From [Clostridium] celerecrescens 18A (GTDB taxonomy: Bacteria; Bacillota; Clostridia; Lachnospirales; Lachnospiraceae): a stretch of DNA of 64,000 bases. Numbering within the stretch: position 1 is the first letter of the stretch; each line of letters opens with the position of its first letter. The notes under the pieces are model-generated. The model saw nothing but the letters and a program-made list of their open reading frames with translations, was not told the origin of the DNA and ran no database searches. A program made the translations under genes and the position numbers. This document shows positions 28,795-37,576 of the stretch, one piece after another. The stretch is taken from assembly GCF_002797975.1 (NCBI RefSeq), contig NZ_PGET01000001.1, positions 4,013,501 through 4,077,500 on the forward strand. The letters are read 5' to 3'.

Positions 28795-29009
28795 TTTCTC
28801 ACCCTTTCATTTTAGTTTATTCAATTCATTTGAAAAGGACCATCCTGCATCCAGCAAAACGGTCCCTCTCGTCAATAATCAAAATATCAAATTAACATAA
28901 TCACGTTTAGAATCAACGACTGAATATATAATTCTGTTTGGTTCTGCTCTCTCATCTTATAAAAAACCAAATCATTTACCTGACTGTACATCTTTATATT
29001 CTGATTGCA

Positions 29010-29291
29010 TTAAAAGTCATGAGATTTCCCCACCGAAAGATTTTTACGGATATCTGAAAATGTATTCTCGATAGGAGCAGTTCCCTCGTTATCCACATCA
29101 GCCAGAGCTTCCGCCAGCATTTTCCACAATTCCAGCTCGGTTTTCATCTTTTCATACTGGACATGGCTCATCAAAACAGTATCCTCCCGGCCATTTACTG
29201 TAATAAAAACTGGTTCTTGGGATTCCCGTGTTAAGGCTGATATCTCCAAATACTTACTTTGTAAATCAGATGAAGGTCTGATTGCTTCCAT
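29010..29291 (-). CDS. Phd/YefM-family antitoxin
   Basis: A 93-residue protein: MEAIRPSSDLQSKYLEIS, then EPVFITVNGREDTVLMSH, the core of the Phd/YefM DNA-binding fold. The ATG at 29291 has AGGAGG upstream. No RelE, YoeB or Doc toxin gene follows; 28795-29009 has no recognisable gene. It may act as an orphan regulator or have lost its toxin. Confidence 0.85.
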   Translation of the reverse strand: MEAIRPSSDLQSKYLEISALTRESQEPVFITVNGREDTVLMSHVQYEKMKTELELWKMLAEALADVDNEGTAPIENTFSDIRKNLSVGKSHDF

Positions 29292-29431
29292 GTGTATCCT
29301 CCTCGTCATGATTTTATTGCATTACGATATCGTGATAAAAATACGTCTACAATCCGCATTTTTTGCATTGAGCAAAACAAGCATCATGTGAAGCGTTAAA
29401 CTTGAATCTTTACATCTTAAACCTCAAACCA

Positions 29432-30361
29432 TTACGCCGCCTTAACAGTAAATCGCCTTGACTGACTGCTTTTGGCAAAATCCCTGTAAAGATCCGGCCG
29501 TTCCTCCTTTAAACGCTTGCTGTCAATGCGGACCGTATCCACATTGCTCCAGGAAACTCTATAGTGCTCATTAAATGCCATTTCATATTCGCCCATATAA
29601 AGCTTAAGCTGCTGTTCAATCTGATTCTGCTCCTGTGTCAACTTCTTTGTCAGAAGAATGATTTCTTCCCTTCTTTTCAGCTGCTTATTTAAATTCGACG
29701 GAAGAGGAATCGTCTTTTTAAGGGCTGTTGGAAAATACCGGTTAATCACTTCGTTTGAAATATCACTGCCATCCGGGTCCGGCATATTTCCTGACAAAAC
29801 ATGTTCTTCCCAGAACTCTTTTTCTATAGCAATCAGATTTTGAATCAGCTCCTCATCCCGTTCAATTTTCTTATACTTAAATTCCCTCCCCAAAATCACA
29901 ACAGCCAGATACCAGGCCTTCGCCCCAGTCACTGCCATATAATGATGACATTGGATTTCATAATGAGCAGGAACGGAATCTCCGGTCCATTTATCTGCAT
30001 TATAGGCACTGGCGGTTTTGCACTCAAGCCCCATATTTTCCCCTGAAATAAGGCGGTCGACATTTGCCAGCATAAATGGATATTCTTCATTCTGATACAT
30101 GGCGTTTGATCGCCGTACCTTTAAGCCTGTCTCTTCCATAAAACGCCGGGCAACATATTCTTCCAGATCCCGTCCCTGTCTCATGGATTCATTATCATAA
30201 TCTTCTACTTCTGAACTTGTTTTTTCATAAAAAACACTCATAGGACTGACATAAGGATTAAGGCCGCAGATTGCACCTGCATCAGACCCGCCGATTCCCT
30301 GTTTTCTGTATTTCAGCCAATCTTCATGAGATAAGCCGTTTGTTGAAATCAACTTTTTCAT
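29432..30361 (-). CDS. YqaJ-type viral exonuclease (RecE-like partner of RecT)
   Basis: A 309-residue nuclease. The core motifs are WLKYRKQGIGGSDAGAICGLNPY, LEEYVARRFMEETG, FMLANVDRLI and the catalytic LECKTAS, matching the PD-(D/E)XK exonuclease fold of lambda exonuclease/YqaJ proteins. It resects DNA ends so that RecT can anneal. It starts directly at the stop of the RadC-like gene with no gap. Intact. Confidence 0.92.
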   Translation of the reverse strand: MKKLISTNGLSHEDWLKYRKQGIGGSDAGAICGLNPYVSPMSVFYEKTSSEVEDYDNESMRQGRDLEEYVARRFMEETGLKVRRSNAMYQNEEYPFMLANVDRLISGENMGLECKTASAYNADKWTGDSVPAHYEIQCHHYMAVTGAKAWYLAVVILGREFKYKKIERDEELIQNLIAIEKEFWEEHVLSGNMPDPDGSDISNEVINRYFPTALKKTIPLPSNLNKQLKRREEIILLTKKLTQEQNQIEQQLKLYMGEYEMAFNEHYRVSWSNVDTVRIDSKRLKEERPDLYRDFAKSSQSRRFTVKAA

Positions 30362-30883
30362 TCATGCCGCACCTCCAATCCCAAAAGGCTCAATTCTTTC
30401 TTCCCGGAAGCTTACATATCTGCCCTCCGAACCAATCACAATATGGTCAAGCAATTCGATTCCCAGCAATGCCCCAGCTTCCTTAATCCGACCTGTAATA
30501 AGAGAATCTTCCCGACTTGGTTTCGGCTCTCCAGAAGGATGATTGTGAAAGCAAATGATTTTTGAAGCATTTGAAAGAATCGCATGCTTAAACAAATTAC
30601 TGGTGTCTACCACACAGGCACTCACACCACCCACTGCCACAACTTCCAAAGCAATTGGCGTCATTGCCGAATCCAGTGACATGACCATCATAATTTCCCG
30701 GTCTGAATATTCAAAAAGAGGTCTTACAATGTCTGCTGCCTCTTTTGCTTCATGAAAACGCTGAGTACCATAAACAACCGTTCCTTCCCGGATCATCTTC
30801 AGCTTTATAATTCCCACCTTTTTCTTGGGAGCAGGCCACCTCATCATACTGATTACCTTTTCTTCCTGAGTCATACTTTTCAT
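30362..30883 (-). CDS. RadC-like JAB-domain protein
   Basis: A 173-residue protein with the JAMM metalloprotease-like motif, IICFHNHPSGEPKPSREDSLIT (His-X-His...Asp), as in the C-terminal domain of RadC. The N-terminal helix-hairpin-helix of chromosomal RadC is missing, so this is the short version common on plasmids, phages and integrative elements. The ATG at 30883 is preferred over a TTG at 30949. Its role remains unclear despite the repair name. It is followed without gap by the YqaJ gene. Confidence 0.85.
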   Translation of the reverse strand: MKSMTQEEKVISMMRWPAPKKKVGIIKLKMIREGTVVYGTQRFHEAKEAADIVRPLFEYSDREIMMVMSLDSAMTPIALEVVAVGGVSACVVDTSNLFKHAILSNASKIICFHNHPSGEPKPSREDSLITGRIKEAGALLGIELLDHIVIGSEGRYVSFREERIEPFGIGGAA

Positions 30884-31039
30884 ATACGTTAGATCCTTTC
30901 CATGGAAAAAGGAAGCACCAGTTTTTAAACAAGATACTTCCGTTTTCAATATAACTATTTTTTTCTTCTACCTTTACAGATTATTTTCTTTCTCGCAATC
31001 CAGGCAATGCACATACTTCAATGCCAAAACTGAATCACT

Positions 31040-31294
31040 TTATAAAAATACATAGTCCTTCATTTCCATTAATAACATTTCTGTGTCAACAAGCCCCTCA
31101 TACCAGCATACGCTCAGAGGAACATTATTCAAATAGCTCTCTGTAATCTCACTTAGGCTCAAATATTCATTGATCTGCCTTTCAAATAAATCCAGCACTC
31201 CAGTGCTTACGTTCTGCTTCAAAATAGGAAAATCTCTGCAATCACATAATATCTTCCATTTCTTATTTATTTCCACCTCTTCCTTTCGCTTCAA
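31040..31294 (-). CDS. Hypothetical small protein
   Basis: Up to 84 residues; the start is uncertain (TTG at 31294 or GTG at 31276). The body contains WKILCDCRDFPILKQNVSTG and ends VDTEMLLMEMKDYVFL. No family recognised. It lies in the run of leftward mobile-element genes. Confidence 0.45.
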   Translation of the reverse strand: MKRKEEVEINKKWKILCDCRDFPILKQNVSTGVLDLFERQINEYLSLSEITESYLNNVPLSVCWYEGLVDTEMLLMEMKDYVFL

Positions 31295-31457
31295 GCATCA
31301 TACCACCAAAGATTATAATAAGGATCTCTGAAATCTCTGGTCCTGAAACAGCTCCAACAGTTCTTCCCATTCCTCTGCATTATCCATTCCCTTACAACAT
31401 CAGCAAGTCATCACTCAAAAAATCCCTCATGCTTATCCAAAATCCAATCAGACAAAA

Positions 31458-31832
31458 CTACTTTTTAAGGTACACAATAATACGCCCATTTTTCCTGGTT
31501 TCTATCCGGTAAGCTCGCCTTAATTTAATTAAAGCACCAACGCCACCGCCCGCTACTCCAATTATAACAGCTGTCACTGCAACCTCGGTTCCTAAAATAG
31601 CAGCTGCAGGCGTCCCGGCAATCAGACTGACAATACCGGAAGTGCCACCCGTTATGGGAACCTGCATAAGTGCTATGATGGCAACAGCCAGGCAAACAAG
31701 ACAAAAGCTCCAAAGAGTAAGGTTAATCTTATACAGCTTTTTTACCTTAGATGCAAGATCTCCCTCTAGTTCAATTCCATCCTTCCCCTCTCGTATTGCT
31801 TCTCCAAATTCTTCTTCATTACGAACATACAT
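31458..31832 (-). CDS. Hypothetical membrane protein, two helices
   Basis: A 124-residue protein. A charged N-terminus is followed by hydrophobic segments at about 38-56 and 80-104, the second rich in Ala, Val and Gly (VTAVIIGVAGGGVGAL). It ends in a basic tail, RRAYRIETRKNGRIIVYLKK. It follows the DUF932 gene by about 13 bases, so it is likely co-expressed. Function unknown. Confidence 0.6.
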   Translation of the reverse strand: MYVRNEEEFGEAIREGKDGIELEGDLASKVKKLYKINLTLWSFCLVCLAVAIIALMQVPITGGTSGIVSLIAGTPAAAILGTEVAVTAVIIGVAGGGVGALIKLRRAYRIETRKNGRIIVYLKK

Positions 31833-31845
31833 AGCTCTTCCCCCT

Positions 31846-32781
31846 TTACACTGCAGTTACCAGCGCATATGCCTTATCAATCATGGCATTGCCATCCACC
31901 GTCCTGGCGAATAAATTTTCCCGGTAATTGGCGCGTTCCCGAAGCGGCTTTGAATGAGTAGCAAAATCAGAAACGGCATTGACAAAACGGTAGGCCGTTT
32001 TCCCTACATGCTGCAAATCGGGAGCAGAAAAATATCTGTCCTTTACTTCTTCTTTCATCCGGCGCAGATTTTTTAGCTGCTGTTCAGTTGCATTATCAAT
32101 CAAAGGAAAAAGAGCATCAATATATTCATATACCTGCTTATCCGTCAATTTCTGCCGGTTCATCTGATCAATGCTCCTTCCCAGCTCCGCCATGTAGGTA
32201 TCTGCATACAGAAGTGTGTATCTGGCATCCTCCATCTTCCCCCGGATATCTCCTACATGATTGGTGGACCAGGAGCGCTTTGCTGTGGACAATGCCAGGT
32301 TTAGTGTGTTCTGGCAGACAACACGAATAGGTGTCATAGCCGCCTTGATTGCTCCCGTTCCATCATGAGAGTTCATGAACACCAGGTAAGGAGTGACCTC
32401 ATCTCCGCTGATAATATACCGCTGAGGAAGCTTTGCCAGAATCCAGGTCCGCCGTCCTTCCTGCAGAGAGCCAGCCGTTTCATATGTAACACCTTCGCCT
32501 AGTAACTCATCCGTAAACGCAAAGGCTTCCTGATTTTGTACCACCTTATAACGATCTGTTACTACGCCCAATATACGATTATCATTGTCCCTTACATTTG
32601 CCTTAAAACCCAAAACGGGTATGCCGTCATCGCATATGAAATCTTTCTGGATGACCGTCCAGTTAAGCCCGGCAAGCTCCAGCGCTGATTTTGAGGTCGG
32701 AGCCTCTAATACCGAAGTGCCCAGGCCATGCCAGGGTGCCTTTCTTCCGGTGTAGAACATTGTTTCAACATTTGCTGCCAT
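31846..32781 (-). CDS. DUF932 / phage-plasmid-like protein (TIGR03299 type)
   Basis: A 311-residue protein with the hallmark start MAANVETMFYTGRKAPWHGLG. It also has VVTDRYKVVQNQEAFAF and PIRVVCQNTLNLAL, strongly typical of the DUF932/TIGR03299 family found on phages, plasmids and conjugative elements. The ATG at 32781 follows AGGAGGAAACGATT. Biochemical role unknown. Confidence 0.9.
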   Translation of the reverse strand: MAANVETMFYTGRKAPWHGLGTSVLEAPTSKSALELAGLNWTVIQKDFICDDGIPVLGFKANVRDNDNRILGVVTDRYKVVQNQEAFAFTDELLGEGVTYETAGSLQEGRRTWILAKLPQRYIISGDEVTPYLVFMNSHDGTGAIKAAMTPIRVVCQNTLNLALSTAKRSWSTNHVGDIRGKMEDARYTLLYADTYMAELGRSIDQMNRQKLTDKQVYEYIDALFPLIDNATEQQLKNLRRMKEEVKDRYFSAPDLQHVGKTAYRFVNAVSDFATHSKPLRERANYRENLFARTVDGNAMIDKAYALVTAV

Positions 32782-32993
32782 AATCGTTTCCTCCTGTCTT
32801 TTCATTTATTTAATTTTGTAACTTGTCATTTGCACCTGTAAAATGATTTTTCATGTTCTTTAAATCGTTTTACTATTCTTTTTCTTCATTTCCCACGTTT
32901 CCTTACCCCCTTTCCGAGCAATAAAAAAATACCCTCCTGTAAACATTTCAATAACTATAAATACTCTGAAATACTCACAAGGAGGGCTAAAGC

Positions 32994-33191
32994 ATGTTGT
33001 TTGATGATTACGGAGACCTTTTAAACTTAAATGATATCTGCATGATTTTAGATATAAGACCGGCCACCGCTGCCAAACGCTGCCGGAGCGGTCGGTTAAA
33101 GGCCTTTAAAGCCGGACGGGAGTGGCGAATTACCCGGCTGGCTCTGGAAAGCTACATTTTTTCAGAAAGCCATTATTCCCCTTATACCTGA
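32994..33191 (+). CDS. Excisionase-like helix-turn-helix protein
   Basis: A 65-residue protein with a MerR/excisionase-type winged helix: LLNLNDICMILDIRPATAAKRCRSGRLKAFKAGREWRIT. Such proteins bend att-site DNA to favour excision of integrated elements, or act as small regulators. It is divergent from the DUF932 gene and is not next to either integrase, so which element it served is unclear. A terminator follows at 33214-33243. Confidence 0.8.
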   Translation: MLFDDYGDLLNLNDICMILDIRPATAAKRCRSGRLKAFKAGREWRITRLALESYIFSESHYSPYT

Positions 33192-33213
33192 TATTTCTCC
33201 GCACCAAACATAA

Positions 33214-33243
33214 AATCCCCAGGCCGCTAAGTGCCTGGGGAAT
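33214..33243. terminator. Bidirectional terminator
   Basis: Inverted repeat with arms ATCCCCAGGC and GCCTGGGGA, located between the excisionase-like gene (plus strand) and the tiny peptide gene (minus strand). It can serve both. The minus-strand side continues with a T-rich stretch. Confidence 0.75.
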
Positions 33244-33250
33244 CCTTTGG

Positions 33251-33325
33251 TTATTCATCTTTTCCTAAAAGTTCAAGAATGCAGGTAACTGCCTTCAGAA
33301 TAACCGTGAGAATTTCTTTGTACAT
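33251..33325 (-). CDS. Possible 24-residue hydrophobic peptide with sequestered ribosome site
   Basis: A tiny reading frame, MYKEILTVILKAVTCILELL plus GKDE, is preceded by a strong AGGAGG eight bases upstream. The peptide is a short hydrophobic helix with a charged C-terminus, like small membrane toxins of type I systems. A perfect 14-bp inverted repeat (33300-33313 and 33345-33358) brackets the ribosome site and start codon, so the mRNA can fold to hide them in a loop. A terminator follows directly. No antisense RNA could be proved. Confidence 0.4.
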   Translation of the reverse strand: MYKEILTVILKAVTCILELLGKDE

Positions 33326-33358
33326 GAAGTTTACCTCCTGAAGTATTCTCACGGTTAT
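33300..33358. repeat. Inverted repeat enclosing a ribosome site and start codon
   Basis: Arms ATAACCGTGAGAAT (33300-33313) and ATTCTCACGGTTAT (33345-33358) are perfectly complementary. The 31-base loop holds AGGAGG and ATG of the 24-residue frame. It could control translation or be part of a longer regulatory RNA. Confidence 0.7.
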
Positions 33359-33444
33359 AATATCTAATTGAAAAGATATTCCTTTTAAATAACCTGTTTT
33401 CTGCTTAATTTATCTGAATTTTAATTGCCACTATTTTTACATCA

Positions 33445-34728
33445 TTACTGTATATCATAATAACCGTCAATAGGATATTCTAATTTGGAGCTTGAAGTAT
33501 CAACCCATATATTGATTTTAGTGTAATCATTTATATCATCCCATAATGCGATGACATACGCCGGATTCTTTCCATTTGAATCTACTAAATCTCCTTGACA
33601 AACATATTTAGAACCATCATTTCCATATACTCCCATAGACCATGCTCCGTCGCCATCATTAGGATATAAAGTATATATGGTCTGATCAAAATTCTTGGTT
33701 GTAGAGAATACAAGAACTGGCACTCCATCTTTAATATCTGCTTTTACAAACAGACCAGACTCTTCCGCATACCATGTATTACTAAACTCTTTCCATACCG
33801 GGTATTCTTTTAATTCCGGATAGGTATTGCTTGTGCTGGGAATATAAACATCTTCCGGCATATCAGAATAATCGTCAGGAAGATCCCCGGAAGCTTCTTC
33901 TGTAGAATAAACCGCACTTTCTTCATCATAATAGCTGTCAGCTTTTACAGCACCATTAGGATCGAACACATAATCATCTTCCGTTTCTGGAACCGTTGGT
34001 GCCAGAGCTGCCGCCTGTGTGCTTCCAACTTTGTTTGAGAACGAATTCACCGGAGTAGTATCTGCCGGTCCTCCGTTTTTAATCATATAATCTGCCGCTT
34101 CAAATATCATATACAATGAAGTCGAGTATTCTAATTCATTTGTTGCCGTTTTCCCTTCATACTCTAAATAAGATATATTAAAATAATCGGAATCTTTGTC
34201 AACCGCAAATTGAACACATAGAATGCCTTTGCCATCTGAGGAACGTTTTAATTTACCATTATATTCTACATAATAGATACCTTTTTCTTTGGTCACATAC
34301 TTCCAACTACCATTATCACAGAGTGCATCAAACGCTTCCCCATAAGTCATATTAGGATAATTGACTGGTGTTGATTCCTCCACTAACTTGGCAACTACAA
34401 ATCTGGCCGGAATGATATCTGTAATTTTTCCGTTATTAAGAAAATTCCCAATCAGGATAAAAGCTGCCAGACCAAGAATTGCATTTCTCCATTCCTTTGC
34501 TTTCTTCTTTCCCTCTGGGGTAGACTTATCAATTTTCAATCCTTTCAGTTTCTCCGATATCCAACCAACGAATCTATCGACTTTCTTTCCAACATCTTCT
34601 GAATCAATGTCAGCAATCTTCTGACCGATTGTTCTCCTTTCCTCTTCACCAGTCTGCTCTCTTTCATCTGGCATATCTATTGTTTCTTCCATATTTCTTT
34701 CATTTAAATTTTTATCATCTTCGTTCAT
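33445..34728 (-). CDS. Hypothetical membrane-anchored protein
   Basis: About 427 residues from the ATG at 34728, which follows AGGAGAG. The N-terminus is charged (MNEDDKNLNERN), then a single membrane helix AILGLAAFILIGNFL at about 80-96, then a presumably extracellular part. That part has a small domain around NYPNMTYGEAFDALCDNGSW, an acidic Ser/Asp/Glu-rich linker, and a C-terminal domain ending KLEYPIDGYYDIQ. The C-terminal domain and the TYGEAF element resemble surface modules in Clostridia, but no function can be assigned. Confidence 0.7.
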   Translation of the reverse strand: MNEDDKNLNERNMEETIDMPDEREQTGEEERRTIGQKIADIDSEDVGKKVDRFVGWISEKLKGLKIDKSTPEGKKKAKEWRNAILGLAAFILIGNFLNNGKITDIIPARFVVAKLVEESTPVNYPNMTYGEAFDALCDNGSWKYVTKEKGIYYVEYNGKLKRSSDGKGILCVQFAVDKDSDYFNISYLEYEGKTATNELEYSTSLYMIFEAADYMIKNGGPADTTPVNSFSNKVGSTQAAALAPTVPETEDDYVFDPNGAVKADSYYDEESAVYSTEEASGDLPDDYSDMPEDVYIPSTSNTYPELKEYPVWKEFSNTWYAEESGLFVKADIKDGVPVLVFSTTKNFDQTIYTLYPNDGDGAWSMGVYGNDGSKYVCQGDLVDSNGKNPAYVIALWDDINDYTKINIWVDTSSSKLEYPIDGYYDIQ

Positions 34729-34874
34729 ATCTTTTCTCTCCTTTGAAAACTCTACAGTTTTAAAGAATCCTATTTTCTTGACCGCTTCACTCAACCTCAT
34801 TCTCAACATAAAAAACAAGAAATAACATTTCCAACTCTGCCGGATAAATCCATTGGATTTCTTCCAGACTCACC

Positions 34875-34961
34875 TTACTTACTTTCCGTTTTACTTCTCT
34901 CCGATTCTGCCATAACTATTACGTGACCGAAACGGCATGCCGTAACCTTATAAGTATTTAT
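34875..34961 (-). pseudogene. Remnant of a paralogue of the 62-residue gene at 39008
   Basis: Twenty-eight codons read YKVTACRFGHVIVMAESE, matching YKVAVCRFGHVMIMADSE of the intact gene at 39008-39196. The start codon position now reads ATA, although GGAGAGG still lies upstream, and the frame ends early. Its upstream DNA to 35225 is likewise a copy of 39300-39445, so a gene plus promoter was duplicated and this copy decayed. Confidence 0.7.
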
Positions 34962-35079
34962 TAATCCTCTCCGTTCGTAAACTTAATCTGCAAATTTACT
35001 TAATCTCTCTTCCTCTCATCTACATTATTTTTTATACCCCTTTGTACCACCTCCAAGTTCTAAATAAAAATGACTTCTT

Positions 35080-35225
35080 TAATTGATTCAATCATAACAA
35101 GTAATAGTGACATCTAATGTCTCTGTAAATGGTTTTTCAAAAAATTTTCACCTTTATAGAGCTTTAGATGCCACTATTCCCAGACACAATATGTATTTAA
35201 AAAGCAGGATATCTTAAATTTTTAT
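35080..35225. repeat. Duplicated promoter/leader region (copy 1)
   Basis: Diverged copy of 39300-39445. Shared elements in order are TGACA-N5-TGTCT (35108-35122), TTTAGATGCC-N2-TATTC (AGATGCCGCCATTC in the partner), and the run TATTTAAAAAGCAGGATAT near 35192-35210. The promoter -10 seems lost here. It precedes the dead gene at 34875-34961. Confidence 0.65.
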
Positions 35226-35287
35226 TCTGCTTACCTCCAGAGATATCACATGGTTACAATACTGGGTAATTTTTTATGAATCCCCTG

Positions 35288-37264
35288 TTACTGCAGCCAT
35301 GCCCCATCAAGTCCCACTCTGTACCCATCCGGCGTTACTGTATCTGAGGCCATCCTGCCATCTGCATTCAAATAATACCACTTTCCGTTTACCTGCACCC
35401 ACCCTGTTTTCATTGCACCGGATTCCTCCAGATAGTACCAGTTGTTATTATCTAAAAGCCACCCTGTTTTCATTTCACCAGATGCAGGAACCAGATAATA
35501 CACCTTATCATTAATTGCATTCCAGCCTTGCAGCATATAGCCATCTGCACCGATTCTGTACCAGCAGCTTTTTACATAAACCCATTCATTTGCATAACTG
35601 CTTCCATCTGACTTCGCGAATTTCCATCCCTTTTGGTCTTGATTCCAAGCTCCTGGGGTTTCCGGGATCGCAGGGCTTGTTGCGGATGATGCTTTGGAGG
35701 AATAAAAACCGCCACTGCCTCCGCTGCTGCCTCCGCTATTACTGTTTCCCCCATTGTTACTTCCCGTTCCTGGCTCCTCTACTACAACTTCTTTTGTGAT
35801 TTCTGCGCTGCCGTTAATAGCCCTGCTTCCTTCCCCGGATACTTTAATGGAACCACCGGAAATTTTGACTTCCCCGGTTGAATCATTTTCATTCGCAATG
35901 GCTATGGACTGTGTTCCTGATACAGTAATGGTCCCATTTGTCATGGATATCTTTCCCGTCTTATCATTAAATACCGCGATTTCATTATCAGATTCTGATA
36001 TAATATGTCCACCTTGGATATTCAACTCTGCTTTTTGCAGATTCTTTATTACATAGGTTGCTTTAACACTTGAAGCCATGATTCTAAAATTGTTTAATCC
36101 CTTTCTTTTTCCTATAATCTGCACCTCACTACCAGCGGGAAGAATGAACTTTCCTCCATTTTTATTAAGCACGGCCAAATCACTATTATCATATATCACT
36201 CCGCCGTTTATTGTGGCCTTGGGATAATAAACGTTACCGTCACCATCTCCTGTAAGATTAAGAAATCCGATTTGATTATTGTAAATCTCTCCATCATTCA
36301 TAACCAGCTGATTGGAATTGAAGATCCCTACATCGCAGCCCCAAATGACACCACCATTGATAGTTACACTTCCCCATGCAAATAGTCCGCCAGCCGGGTC
36401 ATCGTCATCTGGATAATTTACGTTAACAATATCGCTGATTTCGCCATCATTAAGGGTGAAATTCCCTGTTTTTGCTACAAAAATCCCTGCTTTTGAAAAT
36501 CCGGATATTTGACCTCCGTTCATCTCCCCGCTTCCACTAATCTCTACACCATATTTTCTTGGGTTTACTCCAGGCGATTGCTGTCTATCATTAGTAAGAG
36601 ACATACCATCCCCTATCATCAGTTTGCTTCCCTGCCCTACAAGAAGAGCAGAATATTCCCAATCTGTATGTAATGGATTTCCCATTTTTGTCGCATCAAT
36701 TTCAATGTCACTCAAGGTGACTACGGCTCCGTTTCTAACCAAAATCATTGTAGCATCCGGGAAATTCGTCCCGCATGACAGTTTTCCATTTTCCGAAGTG
36801 ATAGAAACCTTTGAGGAATCAATTAAAAGTGTTTCGGAAAGCTGTACATCATTTTCCAGTACCACAGTTTTATCACTTTTAACAGCCTCCCTTAGTTCAT
36901 TCTCATCTGATACGTAAACTGCATCTGATGGAGACGCTTTCAATTCCATACTTGCATTTAATGCTGTTGGTATCACTGTGTTGGTTTTATCGCCCTGAGT
37001 TGTCTCTTGGTCTAAATCTTTTTGACTTCTTTCCTGATCTGCATCTTCCTGGCTTATCTCCTGGTTTAAATTTTCCTCAATATCATCGTTTAAATTTTCT
37101 GCTGCCTCTGACGGTGAAGCTATATTTAATACTTCAGATACTCCTGTTGGCTTTTGAATATCCTGGACCACACTTTGCTGCGCATCAGCCAAAACAGTAA
37201 TTCCGCTTCCGGAAGCTAACAAAACTGCGCTTAGAATCAATGTTAACATTTGTTTTCTTTTCAT
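35288..37264 (-). CDS. Secreted beta-helix protein with choline-binding-type wall repeats
   Basis: A 658-residue secreted protein. The signal peptide MKRKQMLTLILSAVLLASGSG leads into VLADAQQ. An Asp/Glu/Gln-rich low-complexity spacer (about 55-95) follows. Residues 120-490 form repeated short strands with NGGVI, NDGEI and MTNGTITVSG turns, as in right-handed parallel beta-helix (pectate lyase-like) domains. A Gly/Ser-rich hinge then leads to four CW-binding repeats such as GWKFAKSDG, GWLLDNNNWYYLEESG and GWVQVNGKWYYLNADG. Such proteins attach to the cell surface and may bind carbohydrate. No catalytic residues identified. Confidence 0.85.
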   Translation of the reverse strand: MKRKQMLTLILSAVLLASGSGITVLADAQQSVVQDIQKPTGVSEVLNIASPSEAAENLNDDIEENLNQEISQEDADQERSQKDLDQETTQGDKTNTVIPTALNASMELKASPSDAVYVSDENELREAVKSDKTVVLENDVQLSETLLIDSSKVSITSENGKLSCGTNFPDATMILVRNGAVVTLSDIEIDATKMGNPLHTDWEYSALLVGQGSKLMIGDGMSLTNDRQQSPGVNPRKYGVEISGSGEMNGGQISGFSKAGIFVAKTGNFTLNDGEISDIVNVNYPDDDDPAGGLFAWGSVTINGGVIWGCDVGIFNSNQLVMNDGEIYNNQIGFLNLTGDGDGNVYYPKATINGGVIYDNSDLAVLNKNGGKFILPAGSEVQIIGKRKGLNNFRIMASSVKATYVIKNLQKAELNIQGGHIISESDNEIAVFNDKTGKISMTNGTITVSGTQSIAIANENDSTGEVKISGGSIKVSGEGSRAINGSAEITKEVVVEEPGTGSNNGGNSNSGGSSGGSGGFYSSKASSATSPAIPETPGAWNQDQKGWKFAKSDGSSYANEWVYVKSCWYRIGADGYMLQGWNAINDKVYYLVPASGEMKTGWLLDNNNWYYLEESGAMKTGWVQVNGKWYYLNADGRMASDTVTPDGYRVGLDGAWLQ

Positions 37265-37339
37265 CTTTATAAATCCGCCTTTCTGCGAAAGGCACCAATG
37301 GGGTTATGAAACAGTTTTGCCCCTTAGTACTCTCGCTTG

Positions 37340-37576
37340 TTGTTTTTGTGTTATACTCCTTTTGCAGGCCGCTGGCATACTACAGAACCCGGGGAGGTGA
37401 GTGGCGGGGCTCTATAGCGGCAACCCCGTATCGTTATATGGTGTCGGCCGTCCGTTAAGGCATCAATGAATGGCGCTAACAAACAGCCCGTAAACTTATC
37501 TCTTCCGAAGTTGACTCGATTTCGCCGGACGGCCAGTCCCTGCCAGCACTGCTAATATTTTTGCAGGAGGTATTCT
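37340..37576 (+). ncRNA. Candidate IS110 bridge RNA region
   Basis: Noncoding leader of the IS110 transposase. A -10-like TATACT occurs near 37352. A hairpin CGGGG...CCCCG lies at 37405-37428. A long-range 9-bp stem pairs GGCCGTCCG (37446-37454) with CGGACGGCC (37526-37534). In IS110 elements the long left noncoding end encodes the bridge RNA that specifies target and donor DNA. Position, length and structure all fit. The guide loops cannot be assigned without the empty target site. Confidence 0.55.

Noticed and set aside
29010..29291. A toxin gene downstream of the Phd-like antitoxin
   Set aside because: The 215 bases after it contain no frame resembling RelE, YoeB or Doc.
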